64,000 nucleotides of DNA from Edaphochlamys debaryana (Eukaryota; Chlorophyta; Chlorophyceae; Chlamydomonadales): positions 124,001 through 188,000 of the forward strand of contig JAEHOE010000087.1 in assembly GCA_016858145.1 (NCBI GenBank), written 5' to 3'. The notes under the pieces are model-generated. The model saw only the letters and a list, made by a program, of their open reading frames with translations. It had not been told where the DNA came from and ran no database searches. Of this stretch, positions 53,674-64,000 are shown piece after piece. A program made the position numbers and the translations under genes. Every line of letters begins with the position of its first letter. Position 1 is the first letter of the stretch.

Positions 53674-55872
53674 CTAGTATTCCTCTAGTCTCCCCGTATC
53701 CCGCCACACCTCCTCGTAGTGCTCCAGGTACCACGCCTTGAGGTCGGCCAGAAGCTGCGCGAAGCTGCCGCCCCGCGCCTCCGCCCACAGCAGCGCCCCC
53801 ACCACCGCCTCCGCCTCCAGACCAGCCAGCACAGCGGCCTGGGGGCGGGGTGGGTGGGTGGGTGGGTGGGTGGCGTGGGATGGGGCGGGGTAGGTTTCGG
53901 TGGGTTGGGGTGAGGTGGTGTGGGTGGGGATTGAGGTAGAGTGCGTGGGGGTTGAGGCCATGGGGGCAGGGCAATAGGGACAGGGTCCTTGGGCTGCCGA
54001 TACTGCCTGAGTCGGAGGCAGGGACCGGCCTAGCCAGGACAGCGGCCTGGGTGTTGTGTGGATGCTGGGGAGGGTTGAGGTGGTGAGTGGGTGGGTGGGG
54101 GGCATACAAGGCGGGGCGATGCGACTCATTTCTGCCCACCCCCAACACGCCCTTACACCCCGGGCGCCCCCCCCCCCCACACACACCTGTGCCTCCCTGC
54201 ACAGCTCCGGCAGCAGCAGGCGGTCCGCCAGCTCGGCCACCGACTGCGCCTGCTGCGGCGGGATGGCGGCGGCGCCGGTGTAGAGCCAGCGCAGCACCAG
54301 TGCAAAGGCCTCCGGGTCGGCGTCCGGAAGGCCCAGCGCCGCCTCGCCAGAGTCCGCAAACTCGCCCTCCAGCCGCTGCCGGAAGTAGTCACACCGGGCC
54401 GCGAGAATGCCCTTGTGGACCGCAAAGGTGCGGCCCCCGACTTCGATCGTCAGGTCCGAAGTCCGGTCCGGCTGCCGGTCCAACAGGGCACCCAGATCCG
54501 CCTGCAGAGATCGCCCGGGCGGCGCTGTTGCCGTACCAGGTGCGGCAGCCGCCGCCGTACCGCCGGGACGCCCGAACGCCGGCGGCTGGAGCCCCAGGTC
54601 CAGGACGAGCAGCTCGTCCGAGCCGCACAGTACGAGATAGCCGTTCGGGAGTACGGCAGGCAGGCCCGAGATGCCGTCCAGCCCAGCCGCCACGGTCGTC
54701 ACACAGCCGTCCGCATCGATCCGTCGTACGGACGTCTTGGATTGGAACAGATCCGTGTCGGCGGCGTATACGGCGCCGTCGCCGTCAACCGCCAATCCAA
54801 AGATCCCCGTGAACCGCGCCTCGCCGCCCTGCCCGTCCGCGGCGCCCTCCTCGTCCTCCCGGCCCGCCAGCAGCGTCAGAGGCCCCGCCACGGCCGTCGA
54901 GCAGCCGCAGCCGCCGGCCCCGGCGGCGCCGTCAGCAGTGGCGGCGGCGGCGGCGGTGGCGGCGGCGGCTGTGCTGGGGCTATCGGCGGCGGCGGAGGTG
55001 AGCTCCAGCGGCAGGCGGTAGAGGGCGGTGTGGGTGGCGACCACTAAGGCGCCTCCGCTGCCGCTGCCGCCGCCGTCGCCGTCTGTAGAAGCTGCAGCCG
55101 TCGCGGCCGCCGCCGCCGAGAAGGCGGAGAATGACGCTGGCGGCGCCGGCGGCGGCGGCGGGGGCACGTAGGCGAGTCCCGTGATCGATGACGTGGCCTC
55201 GAAGGGGCAGGCACTAACCTCCGCGACCTGCCTGCCGCCCTCGCCTCCAACTCCCGCTCCCGCCCCACCCCCCGTTGCTCCCCCGCCGCCAACCGGCCCC
55301 GCCAGCGGCGCCATCCCCGGCCCAGCCGCCGCCGCTGCCGCGGCGGTCGCGGTTGCGGTTGCGGTTGCGACCGTTGGCAGTTGCAACCGCCGCAGGCGGT
55401 TATCGTCCGCGATGTAGATGGCGCCCAGCCCGTCTGGGGCCAGGTAGCGGGGGTTGCGGAAGCGCGCCTGGGGCCCGGGGCCCACCTCCTCGCCCACCTG
55501 GTCCCAACGGGGATCCGCAGCGTGGCAACGGGGGAGGCATGACGCTGGAGCGTCGCGTATGCATGGGCTGCAGATTGTCTGCGCATGCCGTTCGCTCCAT
55601 GTACAGGTGAAGCCGTTCGACAAATGGCGCTGCATCGTCGAACGATTATCCCCACTCCCCCCAGTCCCCACTTTCGTACAGCCCCTGCCCCTCACCTGCG
55701 CTGGGTCCCCCGCCACCAGCAGCATGTGCTGCTGGTCAACCGCGATGACGCTGTTGCCGCGGATGACGTACAGCTTCTGGCTGTACGGCTCCTGTACGGT
55801 GGGGGCGACCGGCCGTATCGGTGTACAGGGTACGGAGGTTTTGGGCAGGTTCAGCCGCCCGTGCCCCGACAT
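53674..55872 (-). CDS. BTB/POZ protein with an N-terminal NHL-like propeller region
   Basis: Three exons (minus): 55872-55696, 55497-54187, 53838-53674, 550 residues. The ATG at 55872 is the first in frame and could be later or earlier if another exon exists. Residues 1 to about 400 contain NHL/beta-propeller-type strands (YVIRGNSVIAVDQQH, RNPRYLAPDGLGAIYIADDN, ARFTGIFGLAVDGDGAVYAA, TSVRRIDADGCVTTVAAGLD) broken by poly-Ala/Gly inserts. A BTB fold follows at about 406-496 (SDLTIEVGGRTFAVHKGILA, then YFRQRLEGEF and LVLRWLYTGA), with a helical BACK-like tail. BTB proteins usually dimerise and often recruit cullin-3 ubiquitin ligases; the target here is unknown. The proline- and alanine-rich inserts are typical of green algal proteins. 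Confidence 0.85.
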   Translation of the reverse strand: MSGHGRLNLPKTSVPCTPIRPVAPTVQEPYSQKLYVIRGNSVIAVDQQHMLLVAGDPAQVRGRGCTKVGTGGSGDNRSTMQRHLSNGFTCTWSERHAQTICSPCIRDAPASCLPRCHAADPRWDQVGEEVGPGPQARFRNPRYLAPDGLGAIYIADDNRLRRLQLPTVATATATATAAAAAAAGPGMAPLAGPVGGGGATGGGAGAGVGGEGGRQVAEVSACPFEATSSITGLAYVPPPPPPAPPASFSAFSAAAAATAAASTDGDGGGSGSGGALVVATHTALYRLPLELTSAAADSPSTAAAATAAAAATADGAAGAGGCGCSTAVAGPLTLLAGREDEEGAADGQGGEARFTGIFGLAVDGDGAVYAADTDLFQSKTSVRRIDADGCVTTVAAGLDGISGLPAVLPNGYLVLCGSDELLVLDLGLQPPAFGRPGGTAAAAAPGTATAPPGRSLQADLGALLDRQPDRTSDLTIEVGGRTFAVHKGILAARCDYFRQRLEGEFADSGEAALGLPDADPEAFALVLRWLYTGAAAIPPQQAQSVAELADRLLLPELCREAQVCVGGGGARGVRACWGWAEMSRIAPPCMPPTHPLTTSTLPSIHTTPRPLSWLGRSLPPTQAVSAAQGPCPYCPAPMASTPTHSTSIPTHTTSPQPTETYPAPSHATHPPTHPPRPQAAVLAGLEAEAVVGALLWAEARGGSFAQLLADLKAWYLEHYEEVWRDTGRLEEY
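53825..54051 (-). repeat. Duplicated exon start in the last intron of the BTB gene
   Basis: GCCAGSACAGCGGCCTGGG occurs at 53825-53843 and 54033-54051. On the gene strand this is CAG|GCCGCTGT followed by CTGGCT. The first (53838) is the true acceptor of the last exon, continuing A-A-V-L-A-G-L-E. The other copy leads into non-conserved sequence. Confidence 0.65.
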
Positions 55873-56902
55873 GAGCACACGAGGTCACAAAAGGGATGGG
55901 GGTCCGGGCCCTCGTGCCCCGCTCACCCAGGCGGGTGCCCACAGGAAAGCGTCTGCCTCGCCCGCTTGTGCCTGCGTGTGGGCATGGATGAGGGGTGTGC
56001 AGGCGATCTTAAGGGAGACGTTCGGTGCGGGGGGTGGGGGGGAAACAGGGGGGGATACAATACATAAGGCTGCAGGGTTTGGCTCACCTGTTGGGGTGCT
56101 CTTGCGCTCGGGGTCTCCCGCAGGTGCTGCACATGCCCTAGCTCCACGCCATGCCGCGAGCTGGCCCCACGCAGCTCCCGCAGCACGCCTCGACCGATAG
56201 CCACGTATGCTGTCGCTGGCGAGCCTCCCGCGGTGCAATTCGCAGCGCATCCCTGCGGCACGCCGTCCACCGGCAAGCTGCACTTGAGCAAGTGCATCGC
56301 CTACAGCGCGCTTAACCATCGCCCGTCATGGTTCACATGTGCTCTGACATGACGACTGAGCTAGTCGGAGAGCGGGCATACTAGCGGACATGAGATTGCG
56401 TGCCTTGCAACATTCCGTCCGTGAAGGCCACGACGATCGCACCCGCACACATCCTCATTGTGAACAGTGAGGTTCACGTTGTGTCGCCATAGCGTGTTAT
56501 CGAGCGGCACGAAGCCCTCGTCGACGGCGGCCAACCGGAAAGCAGACTAGGTGCTTGACCGCGTCAAATTCGGACCTTCTTCGGTTCCGTTGACGCTCGG
56601 AAGCTCACGTGAACTGCTGTGGTGAGTCCCAGGACGGGCGCAGCTTCATATCCGAGACGCACGACTGATGGTGGCGTGCTGGCAGCCCCGCTTCCGCTCT
56701 CTCGCAGTACCCCACACAACAGCAAGCATAATTGACATCGGGAGGGCACCTGTCGGCAGCCGCGGCTCTCTGCGCGCGCGTGCCCGCCCAGCACGCCATG
56801 TGGACCGGGCGTGACCCTGTCGCGGTGTCGGCAGCCGCCTCTCGGCATCTCGATCAGCCCGCATTCTGGTGCCCCGTATCGACACCGGCCTTCACGCTTG
56901 CT
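55873..56902. promoter_or_regulatory. Divergent promoter region between the BTB and KEA genes
   Basis: About 1 kb separates two divergent start codons and should contain both promoters and leaders. A further 5' exon of either gene could hide here: the minus frame at 56297-56090 (MHLLKCSLPVDGVPQ...) ends at a possible donor, and the plus frame of KEA exon 1 stays open upstream to about 56732. I see no clear TATA boxes. Confidence 0.4.
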
Positions 56903-59900
56903 ATGCGCCCACCCTCCCGCAGTGTCTCGGCCCAAACCCGACTCCGTCGCATGGCATCCCAACTGCACCGCCCCGCTGCCGGGGTGGGCTGCGCGGGCGC
57001 CTTCCGCCGCGCCTCCGCGCCCCTGCCCCGCCTCTGCCCCCTGGCCGCGCCCCGCCCTGGGCAACGCCGCACTCTACTGCGGCCCCCGACCAGCACGGGG
57101 CCCGATGCCACCGCCAATGGCGCCCCCACGCCCGCGCCCGCTCCCCCTGCCTCGCCGCCCATTGTGGCCGTGACCCTGCCCGCTGAGATCACGGAGAAGC
57201 TGGGCAACACCAACCCGCTCGTCAAGGTATGAGTCAGCGCCGTACGTTTTAACCGCTACGGGCGCCCGTTTTAGTGACCGGCCTGGGCGCGAGGAGGATG
57301 CCCAGCGCTTGCCCACTTACCATCGCCACTTGCTGCTCGACCTAAGCGCCAGTCCACCCAAGCATCCCTCATCCTCCATATGGGTCGTCTAGTTAGCATC
57401 TGGCCACGGAGCCCCCTGGTGGTTTAGTCCTCAAACCCTAGACGGCCTAACGGCCACAAGCCGCCCTCCGGCCCTCCCAGTCCGCCATCACCTCATCACG
57501 CCCCCTGTCCCCTCCACTCTCGTCGCCCCACCTCACCTGCCGCCCCCTAACCCCACTGTACGCATCCCCCCCACCCCCCCGCCCCCAGGCGCTCGAGTCC
57601 TCCCGCAACTCCCTGGCCGAGGCGCAGCGGGTGCGCGAGGCGCTGGAGGCGGAGGCGCAGGAGGTGGCGCAGGTGGGGAGGGGGTGGGGAGGGATGGGGA
57701 AGGAGGGGCTAGGGGGGTGGGGTGGTGGGGCTGGAGGCGGGGGCAGGGCGCGAAGCGGTGAGGAGAGTAACTTGCCGGGCTGCCTCATGGGGCCCTACAT
57801 CTACCGATCCAAAGGCGGGGACGGCGGTGGTGGCGGTCTCGGGCCCGACTGCCATGGGGTCATTGCTGCTCCGCACAAGTCACCACCCATGCCCTCGCCC
57901 ACGTCATTTCCCTTCTCCCCCCTCCGCCCTTACCTGTGTCCCTCCCTTCCTCCCCCTCCCCCTCGCCCCTCCCCCCCAGCTTGCCGTGGAGGCCATGGAC
58001 GCTAAAAACAAGGCCAAGGCGCAGGTGAGGGGGCGGTGGGGATGGGGGGGGTGGGAATGTGGGGTGGGGCGGGATGGAGGCAGGGGCAAGGTGGAGTATG
58101 CCGCGGGGCCGGGAGCGTTGGGAGCGCTGCACCTGACTCGCAACCCCCTGCTCCTTCCTCTCCTCTCTCGCTGCCCAGGTCTTCTCCACTGTCGCTGCCA
58201 TTGAGGAGGCAACTCGCCAACAGCAGGTGGGGCCGCAGGGGGGGTGGGGCTCATGCCGTCGGGGAGCAGGAGCGGAGTGGGGGGCCGTGGGGCCCTGGGG
58301 GCGAGGGGCACGGGGTCTCAGGGGTGGGGTGGGGAACAGGGCGTGGGGGCAGGGATGGGACCTCCCGTTTCTCCTCATTGCCGCTTCTGCCAAGCTCAAC
58401 GCCATTCCCTGGCCCCCTTCCCGCTCGTGCCCAGGGCTGGCTGGATAAAGTCAATGTGCTCAGGGAGCGGGTGGCGGCGGGCGAGGTGGGGGGGGGGCGC
58501 TTGGGATGGGCGGGTGGGGGGGGACCCCGGGGGGCGTTGGGGCCCGGCTCCCGTTGGGGGATGGAGCTCCGCTGCAGCAGGGCGAGGGGCAGGGGCTGTG
58601 GGGGCTCGGGCGTCGTTGAGCGGGGGCTGGGGAGTCGTGAGGCGTGTCGGGCCTCCCGACAGGGCATGCGGCCACCCTTTCCGGAAAGCGCGACACAATG
58701 TCGCGACCCCTTTGACACCAGCCCCAATCCCCCCCCGCCTTAGGCCAGCACCTCTGAGACCGGCGAGCTGAGCGCCTGCGAGGCCAAGGTGGAGGAGATC
58801 AGCGCCGGCATGATCTCGCTGAGGGCCACCATGGAGGACCTGTACGCCAAGGTACGGCAGATAGATCCCTGCCGCACACGTGTGCCGTACATCCCTCAAC
58901 CAACCACCCCATCCAACTTAACAACCAACCGCCCCAACCGCCCCAGGCCGTGCTGGCCGAGGCCAACGCTGCCAAGGCCGAGGAGGTGGCCTCTGCCGCC
59001 ATGACGGCCGCAGAGGCGGCGGTCAAGGACGAGATGCAGGTGGGGGGGTGGGGGTGGGGGTGGGGGTGGGGGGGAAGGGAGAGGGGAACTGGAGTTGGGA
59101 GAGGGGCTGCGGCAGGGCAGGGCGCCGTGTGTGGAGAGGGACCAGGTGCAGGCCGTGTGCTGCTTCATTCAACCTCCATCGCTCCCCCCACCCCCACCCT
59201 ACCCCCGTCGTTCAACTTCCACCCATTTCCCCAACCCTTGCCCCCACCCCAAAGGCCGCCGCCGTGGTCAAGGAGACGCAGAAGGCGCTGGAGAAGACCC
59301 TCTCGGCCCTCAAGGACCTCGGGGACAAGTCCCCCACCACCGTCGCCGCCGCCGAGGCGGAGGCATCGGCCGCCGCCAAGGCCGCCGCCCCGACGGCCGC
59401 CGCCGCCGCGCCCGCGCCCGCGGCCGCCGCCGCCGCCACCGCTGCGGCGGCCGCCGCCGCCGTCGTCGGCGCCAAGGAGGTCACGCCGGCGGCGGCCGCC
59501 GCCGTGGCGGCGGCGCCCGCCGCCTCCGAGGCCGTACAGCCCGACACGCTGTACCCTTCCAAGGACGCCGCCAAGCCCGTTGACTGGGTCAAGATTGGGG
59601 CGGCGCTGGTGGGGTGTGTGGTGGGTTACTACTTCTTCACGGCCACGGACCCCGGCCGGGCGGTGGTGGGCTTGGCGGGTCAGGCCATGGGCTTCATCAA
59701 GGTGAGGGGGGGGGGGTTGGGGGGGGGGTTGGGGGGGGGGGGCGGTAGAGGGGAAGGGGGGTTGGGGGGGGGGGCGCAGCACGGGGGGAAAGGGTCAGGC
59801 CGTGGGCTTTATCGAGGTGAGGGGGTGAAGGCATGGGGTGGTGGGGGTAAGGGGCCGTGGAAGAGGGGGAGGAGGCAGGAGGGGGAGGGGACGGGGAATG

Positions 59901-62900
59901 GGGCAAGGGGGTTGAGGAGCCGGGGTCAACTGGGCTGGGAAGGGGGCCGGCGGTGAGGGCCGGCGGCGGCGGGGGTGGGGCTGGGGAGTCTGGGTGCACG
60001 GCATTGGGCAACGCCAGCCGAGCCCCCCCTGCCGACAGCTCCTCGTCCGCGCCTTGACGTTCCCCCCCTTTCCCATCCCCCCCTCCCCCCCCTGTCAGGC
60101 CCAGCTGGGCCACGTGCACCTGCACGAGGCCGAGCGGGGGCTGCTGGAGACCATCGTGCTGCTCTTCACGTCCATCGTGTGCGTGCCGCTGGTGGTCAAG
60201 GGCGTGCCGGGTGAGGAGGGGGGCGAAGAGGGGGGGAGGGAGGGGAAGGTGTGTATGTGGCGTGTGCGTGCCGCTGGTGGTCAAGGGCGTGCCGGGTGAG
60301 GGGGGAGGGGGGGCGGGGGAGGAGGGGGAGAGGAGGGGAGGGGGAGGGGGGTTCAGGGGCGAGGGGATGAATGGGCTAGACCCGAAGGCAGGGGCTGATA
60401 CGTGGGAATGCTGGGGGGAGTGGTGAACAGACTGCGGCTGGAGACTTGGGGCTTGGGGCCGGGCGCCAGCGGCGCAAACACATGCCGCATAAACCACCTC
60501 GCCTCGCCTCCGTTTCCTACCCGGCACCCCCCACCCCCCCCAGGTGGCAACGCCGTGCTCGGCTACCTGCTGGGTGGCGCCATCGTGGGGCCGTACGCCC
60601 TGGGCCTGATCAGCGACGTACACTCGATCAAGCACCTGGCGGAGATGGGTGAGATCTCCGTACAGTTGGGGGGATGCGGGGTGGAGGGAAAGAGAGGGCT
60701 TGAGGCAAGGGGGAGGGGCGCTGGGGCGAGGGGGCGAGGGTGGAGGTTAAGGGTGCTACGGGGATGGCAAGCCCGGCTCGAGCGAGCGACGTGCGAGGGG
60801 GGCGGGGACGCGAATCCACCGAGCTCAAGCACCCTCTCCTTGCTGCACCCCCTACAAGGCCCCCCTCAGCCCAAGCCCCCCCATAACCCCCACGCCCGCT
60901 TCGCCCCGCACCCCCCCCCCCTTCACCCACCGCAGGAGTGGTGCTGCTCCTCTTCAACATCGGCCTGGAGCTGTCGCTGGACCGGCTGCAGTCCATGGCC
61001 AAGTTCGTGTTCGGGATGGGCACGGCCCAGGTGGGGGGAAAGGGGTGGGGCCGGCGGGCTTGTGAGGGTACCGAATGGCAGCGATGGGCAACTCCGAGGG
61101 CTGGGAAAGCGAGGGCGGAAGATGAGCCCAACCAAACCGGTGCCCCCGTCCCTCCTCCTCCCTCCCTCCCCCCCCAGGTGGTGCTGACGCTGCTGGGTGT
61201 GGCCGGAGTGGCCATGTACACCGCGGGCCTGGCGGGGCCGGGGGCCATCATCCTGGGAGGATCGCTGGCCATGAGCTCCACGGCCGTGGCCATCCAGGTG
61301 GGTGCGCTGACCCTATGTGGATAACGGTAGTAACGGTACATCATGGTGTGGTGGCGTGGGGGGGCTGCAGGCGGCAAGGCCGGGCGCAAGGGGCTCTGGG
61401 ATGCAGTGTTTCGAAAATCGGGTACTAGTACCCGATCGGGTACTGAGAAAATAATTTGCTTTTTTGCACGGGTACGGGAAATTAACTCGGGAGGTACCCG
61501 TGGGGGTACTATGAATTGGAGGGGCTGAAACGAGTTTCGAAACACTGCTGGGATGATGCTGAAAAGCAGGCGAGTGTGGGGCCACGTGGGCGTGGGACCG
61601 CGACTTTGGGCGGGGGCTAGCCGTCGCCATGCGGGCGAGGGTTGGGGAAGGGGGGTGCGTGCAGGTCGTGGTGGGATGGCGGGTGAGGCGTGCGCCTGGC
61701 GTCACAATGACACTGGGCGCCTGAGAGCGAGGCATGCGCCTGGCAGCTTTCCTCGAGCACCAAGTATGCCGTGAACATGCCATGCTCCCTAGCGCCCAGA
61801 GGCGGTGCTAGGGAGCTTGAGATGTTCATTGCGTACTTGGTACTCGGGGAAGGCCGCTAGGCACTGCTTACGGTAGTGTGGTGCAAGGGTGAGGGCGGCA
61901 GAACGGGCGTAGGCGGCGAGGACTGCAGGGCAGCAGAATGTGGGGGGATGGAGGGGCTGGAACTGCAACGCTCCGGCAGGCCTCAGCAGGGAAGGGTCAG
62001 TCGCTGTGTTGTGCTGTGTTTCAGGTTGCTGCGTGCAGCCTGTGTTGCTGGGGCCTGGCCTGCCCCATAAGACACCTGGTTGCTCTTCAATCCCCCCCTC
62101 CCACCAGAACCCAAACACCCCTCCTCCCCTCTACCCCCCCCCCCCCCTGTCAGGTGCTGGAGGAGCGGGGCGAGATGGGCTCCCGCCACGGCCGCGGCAT
62201 CTTCTCAGTGCTGCTGCTGCAGGTGGGGGCCCGGGGCGGGCCTTGCGGGAATCGCAGTCAGGCGGGCCCGGGGGGGCCGGGCCCAAGGCAGCCTCGCGCG
62301 TTGCCGGGCAGCTGGCCCAGGGATGGGCAGGCTTGTAGGGGGACGTCTACGTTTTGAATCCTGGCACAGCACGGCATTCACAACAGCGCGACGCTTTATC
62401 TTCCGTCTCACGCGTCTTTTTGCCCTCCCCTCTCCTCCTCCCCTCCCCCTCCCTCCCCTGTCAGGACCTGGCGGTGGTGGTGCTGCTGATGCTCATCCCC
62501 CTGCTGGCGCCCACCCCCGACGGCGCCTCGCAAGGTGGGCGACGCAACCACACATGCCTGCACGCCCCCACCCACCCCGCCCCAACGAACCCGTCCTCCG
62601 CTCTCTCCCCTTGTCGTGATGTCTCTAACCATCCTCCCTCTCGTTCTTCCTCCTGCTCCTGCTCCCCTCCTCTTTACCCTCCCCCCCCCCAAAGGCTTTG
62701 CCAAGATCGCTCAGGCGCTGGGGCTGGCGGCCGTCAAGGCGGTGGTGGCCATCGTGGGCATCATCGCGGGTGAGTCATGCATCACGTCATGGGCATTAGT
62801 CACGCCCGTACAGTATCGTGCCGTACGGATGCGGGACGGAGCGGGTATGGGCGGCGGAGGGGATTTCGGTAGAAGGCTGCTTCCGAGAGGGTCCAGGAAG

Positions 62901-63841
62901 CGCTAGAAAGCACTTCGTTTTGCTTGCACGTTAGGGAGCGGCATAAGGGAACGGATCGATTCCGAAGGGGGCCGTAGGGTTGCGCTCACAATGTGGGCAA
63001 GTCGGAACGCTGTCGGACCGCCGCCGTAATTCTGCATCGGTAGTCTGCCGCACGTCGCACTCCGTATACCCGTACGAGTTCGATTCCATGGAGAACGCAT
63101 CCATCTAAGCCCGAGGCGACGCTGTATACGCCACCCCGGTTTCGCTATGATGCGATAGTGATTGCCTCCGCGTCGCCCGCCCCCGCTGTCAATGAATAGC
63201 GGGAGTGGTGAGGCGCACCCTCCCACGTGGAGGAAGGGGCGTACACTTCTAAACCACTATACAAGTTCTCACAGATCCTGCAACCTCATCTCACTTCCCG
63301 CCTCATCTCCCAAACGGGGGCCTCCAACGAGGAAACGACTCTAAGGCTGTTGCGCCCTCCTCACTGTTGCGGCCCTCGCTGTCCCCGTCCCACCGCCCTC
63401 CCCAAAGGCGGGCGCCTGCTCGTACGGCCGCTGTACAAGAAGATCTCGGAGTTCGCCAACGCTGAGATCTTCGCTGCCACCACTCTGCTCATGGTGCGTC
63501 CGCCCCGCCACTTCCCGCATCTGCATGCATCGGTGCAGGCACCCCTGCCTCCTGCTCTCGTCCTGCCTGCCAGTCGGCACATCGCCGCCCCGTATACCGC
63601 CTTACCGCCTTATACCTGCCACGTGACTAGCTCTCCCAACCGCGCCCCCCAAGCCCCCACCTCCTCCCCATCAGCCTTCAGAAGGCCTTCCCCACCCCTT
63701 CCCTGTGCCCTCTTGCCCTCCCCCCTCCCCCCCCCCCAGGTCCTGGGCACGTCCTTCCTGACGCAGCTCGCGGGTCTGTCCCTGGCGCTGGGAGCCTTCC
63801 TGGCGGGTCTGCTCATCGCAGAAACCGAGTACGCGCTGCAG
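56903..63841 (+). CDS. Chloroplast-type K+ efflux antiporter (KEA1/2-like), 3' end off the window
   Basis: CPA2 K+/H+ antiporters of the KEA1/2 type work in the chloroplast inner envelope for stromal pH and K+ balance. Seventeen exons are visible: 56903-57226, 57589-57672, 57980-58024, 58179-58226, 58435-58485, 58744-58851, 58947-59039, 59255-59701, 60099-60210, 60544-60648, 60936-61030, 61178-61297, 62154-62222, 62465-62534, 62695-62769, 63408-63493, 63740-63841, 678 residues. An alternative ATG is at 56951. The order is transit-like leader; long charged coiled-coil region, exons 2-8; an Ala-rich stretch; then membrane segments, the first WVKIGAALVGCVVGYYFF at about 362. Family motifs include GNAVLGYLLGGAIVGPYALG, VVLLLFNIGLELS, GGSLAMSSTAVAIQVLEERG, GIFSVLLLQDLAVVVLLMLI and LGAFLAGLLIAETEYALQ. 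The rest of the exchanger and any TrkA-N domain lie to the right. Confidence 0.93.
59677..59826 (+). repeat. Duplicated end of KEA exon 8 with donor site
   Basis: GGGTCAGGCC then RTGGGCTTYATCRAGGTGAG, the last codons of exon 8 (Q-A-M-G-F-I-K) plus donor, occurs at 59677-59710 and again at 59792-59826, 115 bp on. The second copy (Q-A-V-G-F-I-E) lies in the G-rich intron. The first joins in frame to the conserved next exon. Confidence 0.8.
60176..60301 (+). repeat. Duplicated end of KEA exon 9 with donor site
   Basis: A 41-bp stretch coding V-C-V-P-L-V-V-K-G-V-P-G plus GTGAGG occurs at 60176-60216 and identically at 60261-60301, period 85 bp. Either donor could be recognised. Using the second would add 85 nt and shift the frame, so the first is taken as real. 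Confidence 0.85.
61396..61555. mobile_element. hAT-like MITE in a KEA intron, with 8-bp target duplication
   Basis: The element is 61404-61547 (144 bp). Perfect 13-bp terminal inverted repeats CAGTGTTTCGAAA...TTTCGAAACACTG are flanked on both sides by the 8-bp direct repeat CTGGGATG (61396-61403, 61548-61555). An 8-bp duplication with CAGTG ends is the hAT pattern. The interior is AT-richer than its surroundings, contains GGGTAC/GTACCC subrepeats and has no ORF. It is non-autonomous and lies in the intron after exon 12. Confidence 0.9.
62770..63407 (+). other. Long KEA intron with no recognised feature
   Basis: A 638-nt intron between KEA exons 15 and 16, less GC-rich than its neighbours (about 62880-63300). 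It includes GAGTTCGATTCC at about 63076, which resembles a tRNA T-arm, but no matching D- or anticodon arm was found. No ORF or repeat is supported. Confidence 0.5.
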
Positions 63842-64000
63842 GTGTGTGGGGTGTGGGGGTATGGCGTTGGGGTTTGGGGTTTGGGTTGGTTGGAATGGGG
63901 TGGAAGTGGGGAGGGGGGGGGCTAGGAGGGATGTGAGGCCTAGAGAGCGCTGCAGGTGCGGAGGGGACTGGGGGGGGGGGTGCGAGAGCCCCGCACAAGC

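Noticed and set aside
63040..63115. tRNA gene ending in GAGTTCGATTCC
   Set aside because: Only a T-arm-like segment is present. No D-arm, anticodon stem or acceptor pairing could be drawn.

Overview
The window is nuclear DNA of a GC-rich green alga, most likely a chlamydomonad/volvocine chlorophyte. The reasons are many short spliced exons with GT-AG introns and polypyrimidine tracts, plastid- and mitochondrion-type leader peptides, homopolymer-rich disordered proteins, TGTAA-type polyadenylation signals after two genes, and a fused CofG-CofH FO synthase beside a chloroplast KEA antiporter. Exons were assembled by eye from splice sites, reading phase and family conservation. Within each modelled coding region the phases add up.

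Layout. Positions 161-9064 (minus) hold the 5' part of a bifunctional FO synthase (deazaflavin chromophore); its 3' end lies off the left edge and one intron carries a 31-unit 41-bp minisatellite. Positions 9352-13014 hold a composite repeat: two ~550-bp direct repeats around 2.5 kb, each repeat ending in an intron-containing tRNA-Val(AAC). The left tRNA is cut in the T-loop and the right one is complete. Positions 14137-23255 (plus) encode an organelle-type HflX GTPase. Its fourth intron holds a second composite of the same design built on tRNA-Ala(CGC). Positions 23977-29484 (plus) encode a mitochondrial BCKDK/PDK-family kinase.

Positions 31956-36314 and 45815-50962 (both minus) are two long disordered paralogues sharing three short motifs in the same order. 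Between them, on the same strand, lies a nine-exon unknown gene with a plastid-like N-terminus (37687-44417). One of its introns contains an antisense L1 ORF1-like reading frame. Positions 53674-55872 (minus) encode a BTB/POZ protein with an NHL-like beta-propeller region. It is divergent from a KEA1/2-type K+/H+ antiporter (56903 to beyond 63841, plus), which carries a hAT-like MITE in an intron.

No operon logic applies. The genes are functionally unrelated, although three or four products are probably organellar. The most unusual signals are the two tRNA-terminated composites and a repeated pattern, eight cases in five genes, of short duplications spanning exon-intron boundaries that leave decoy splice sites in introns.
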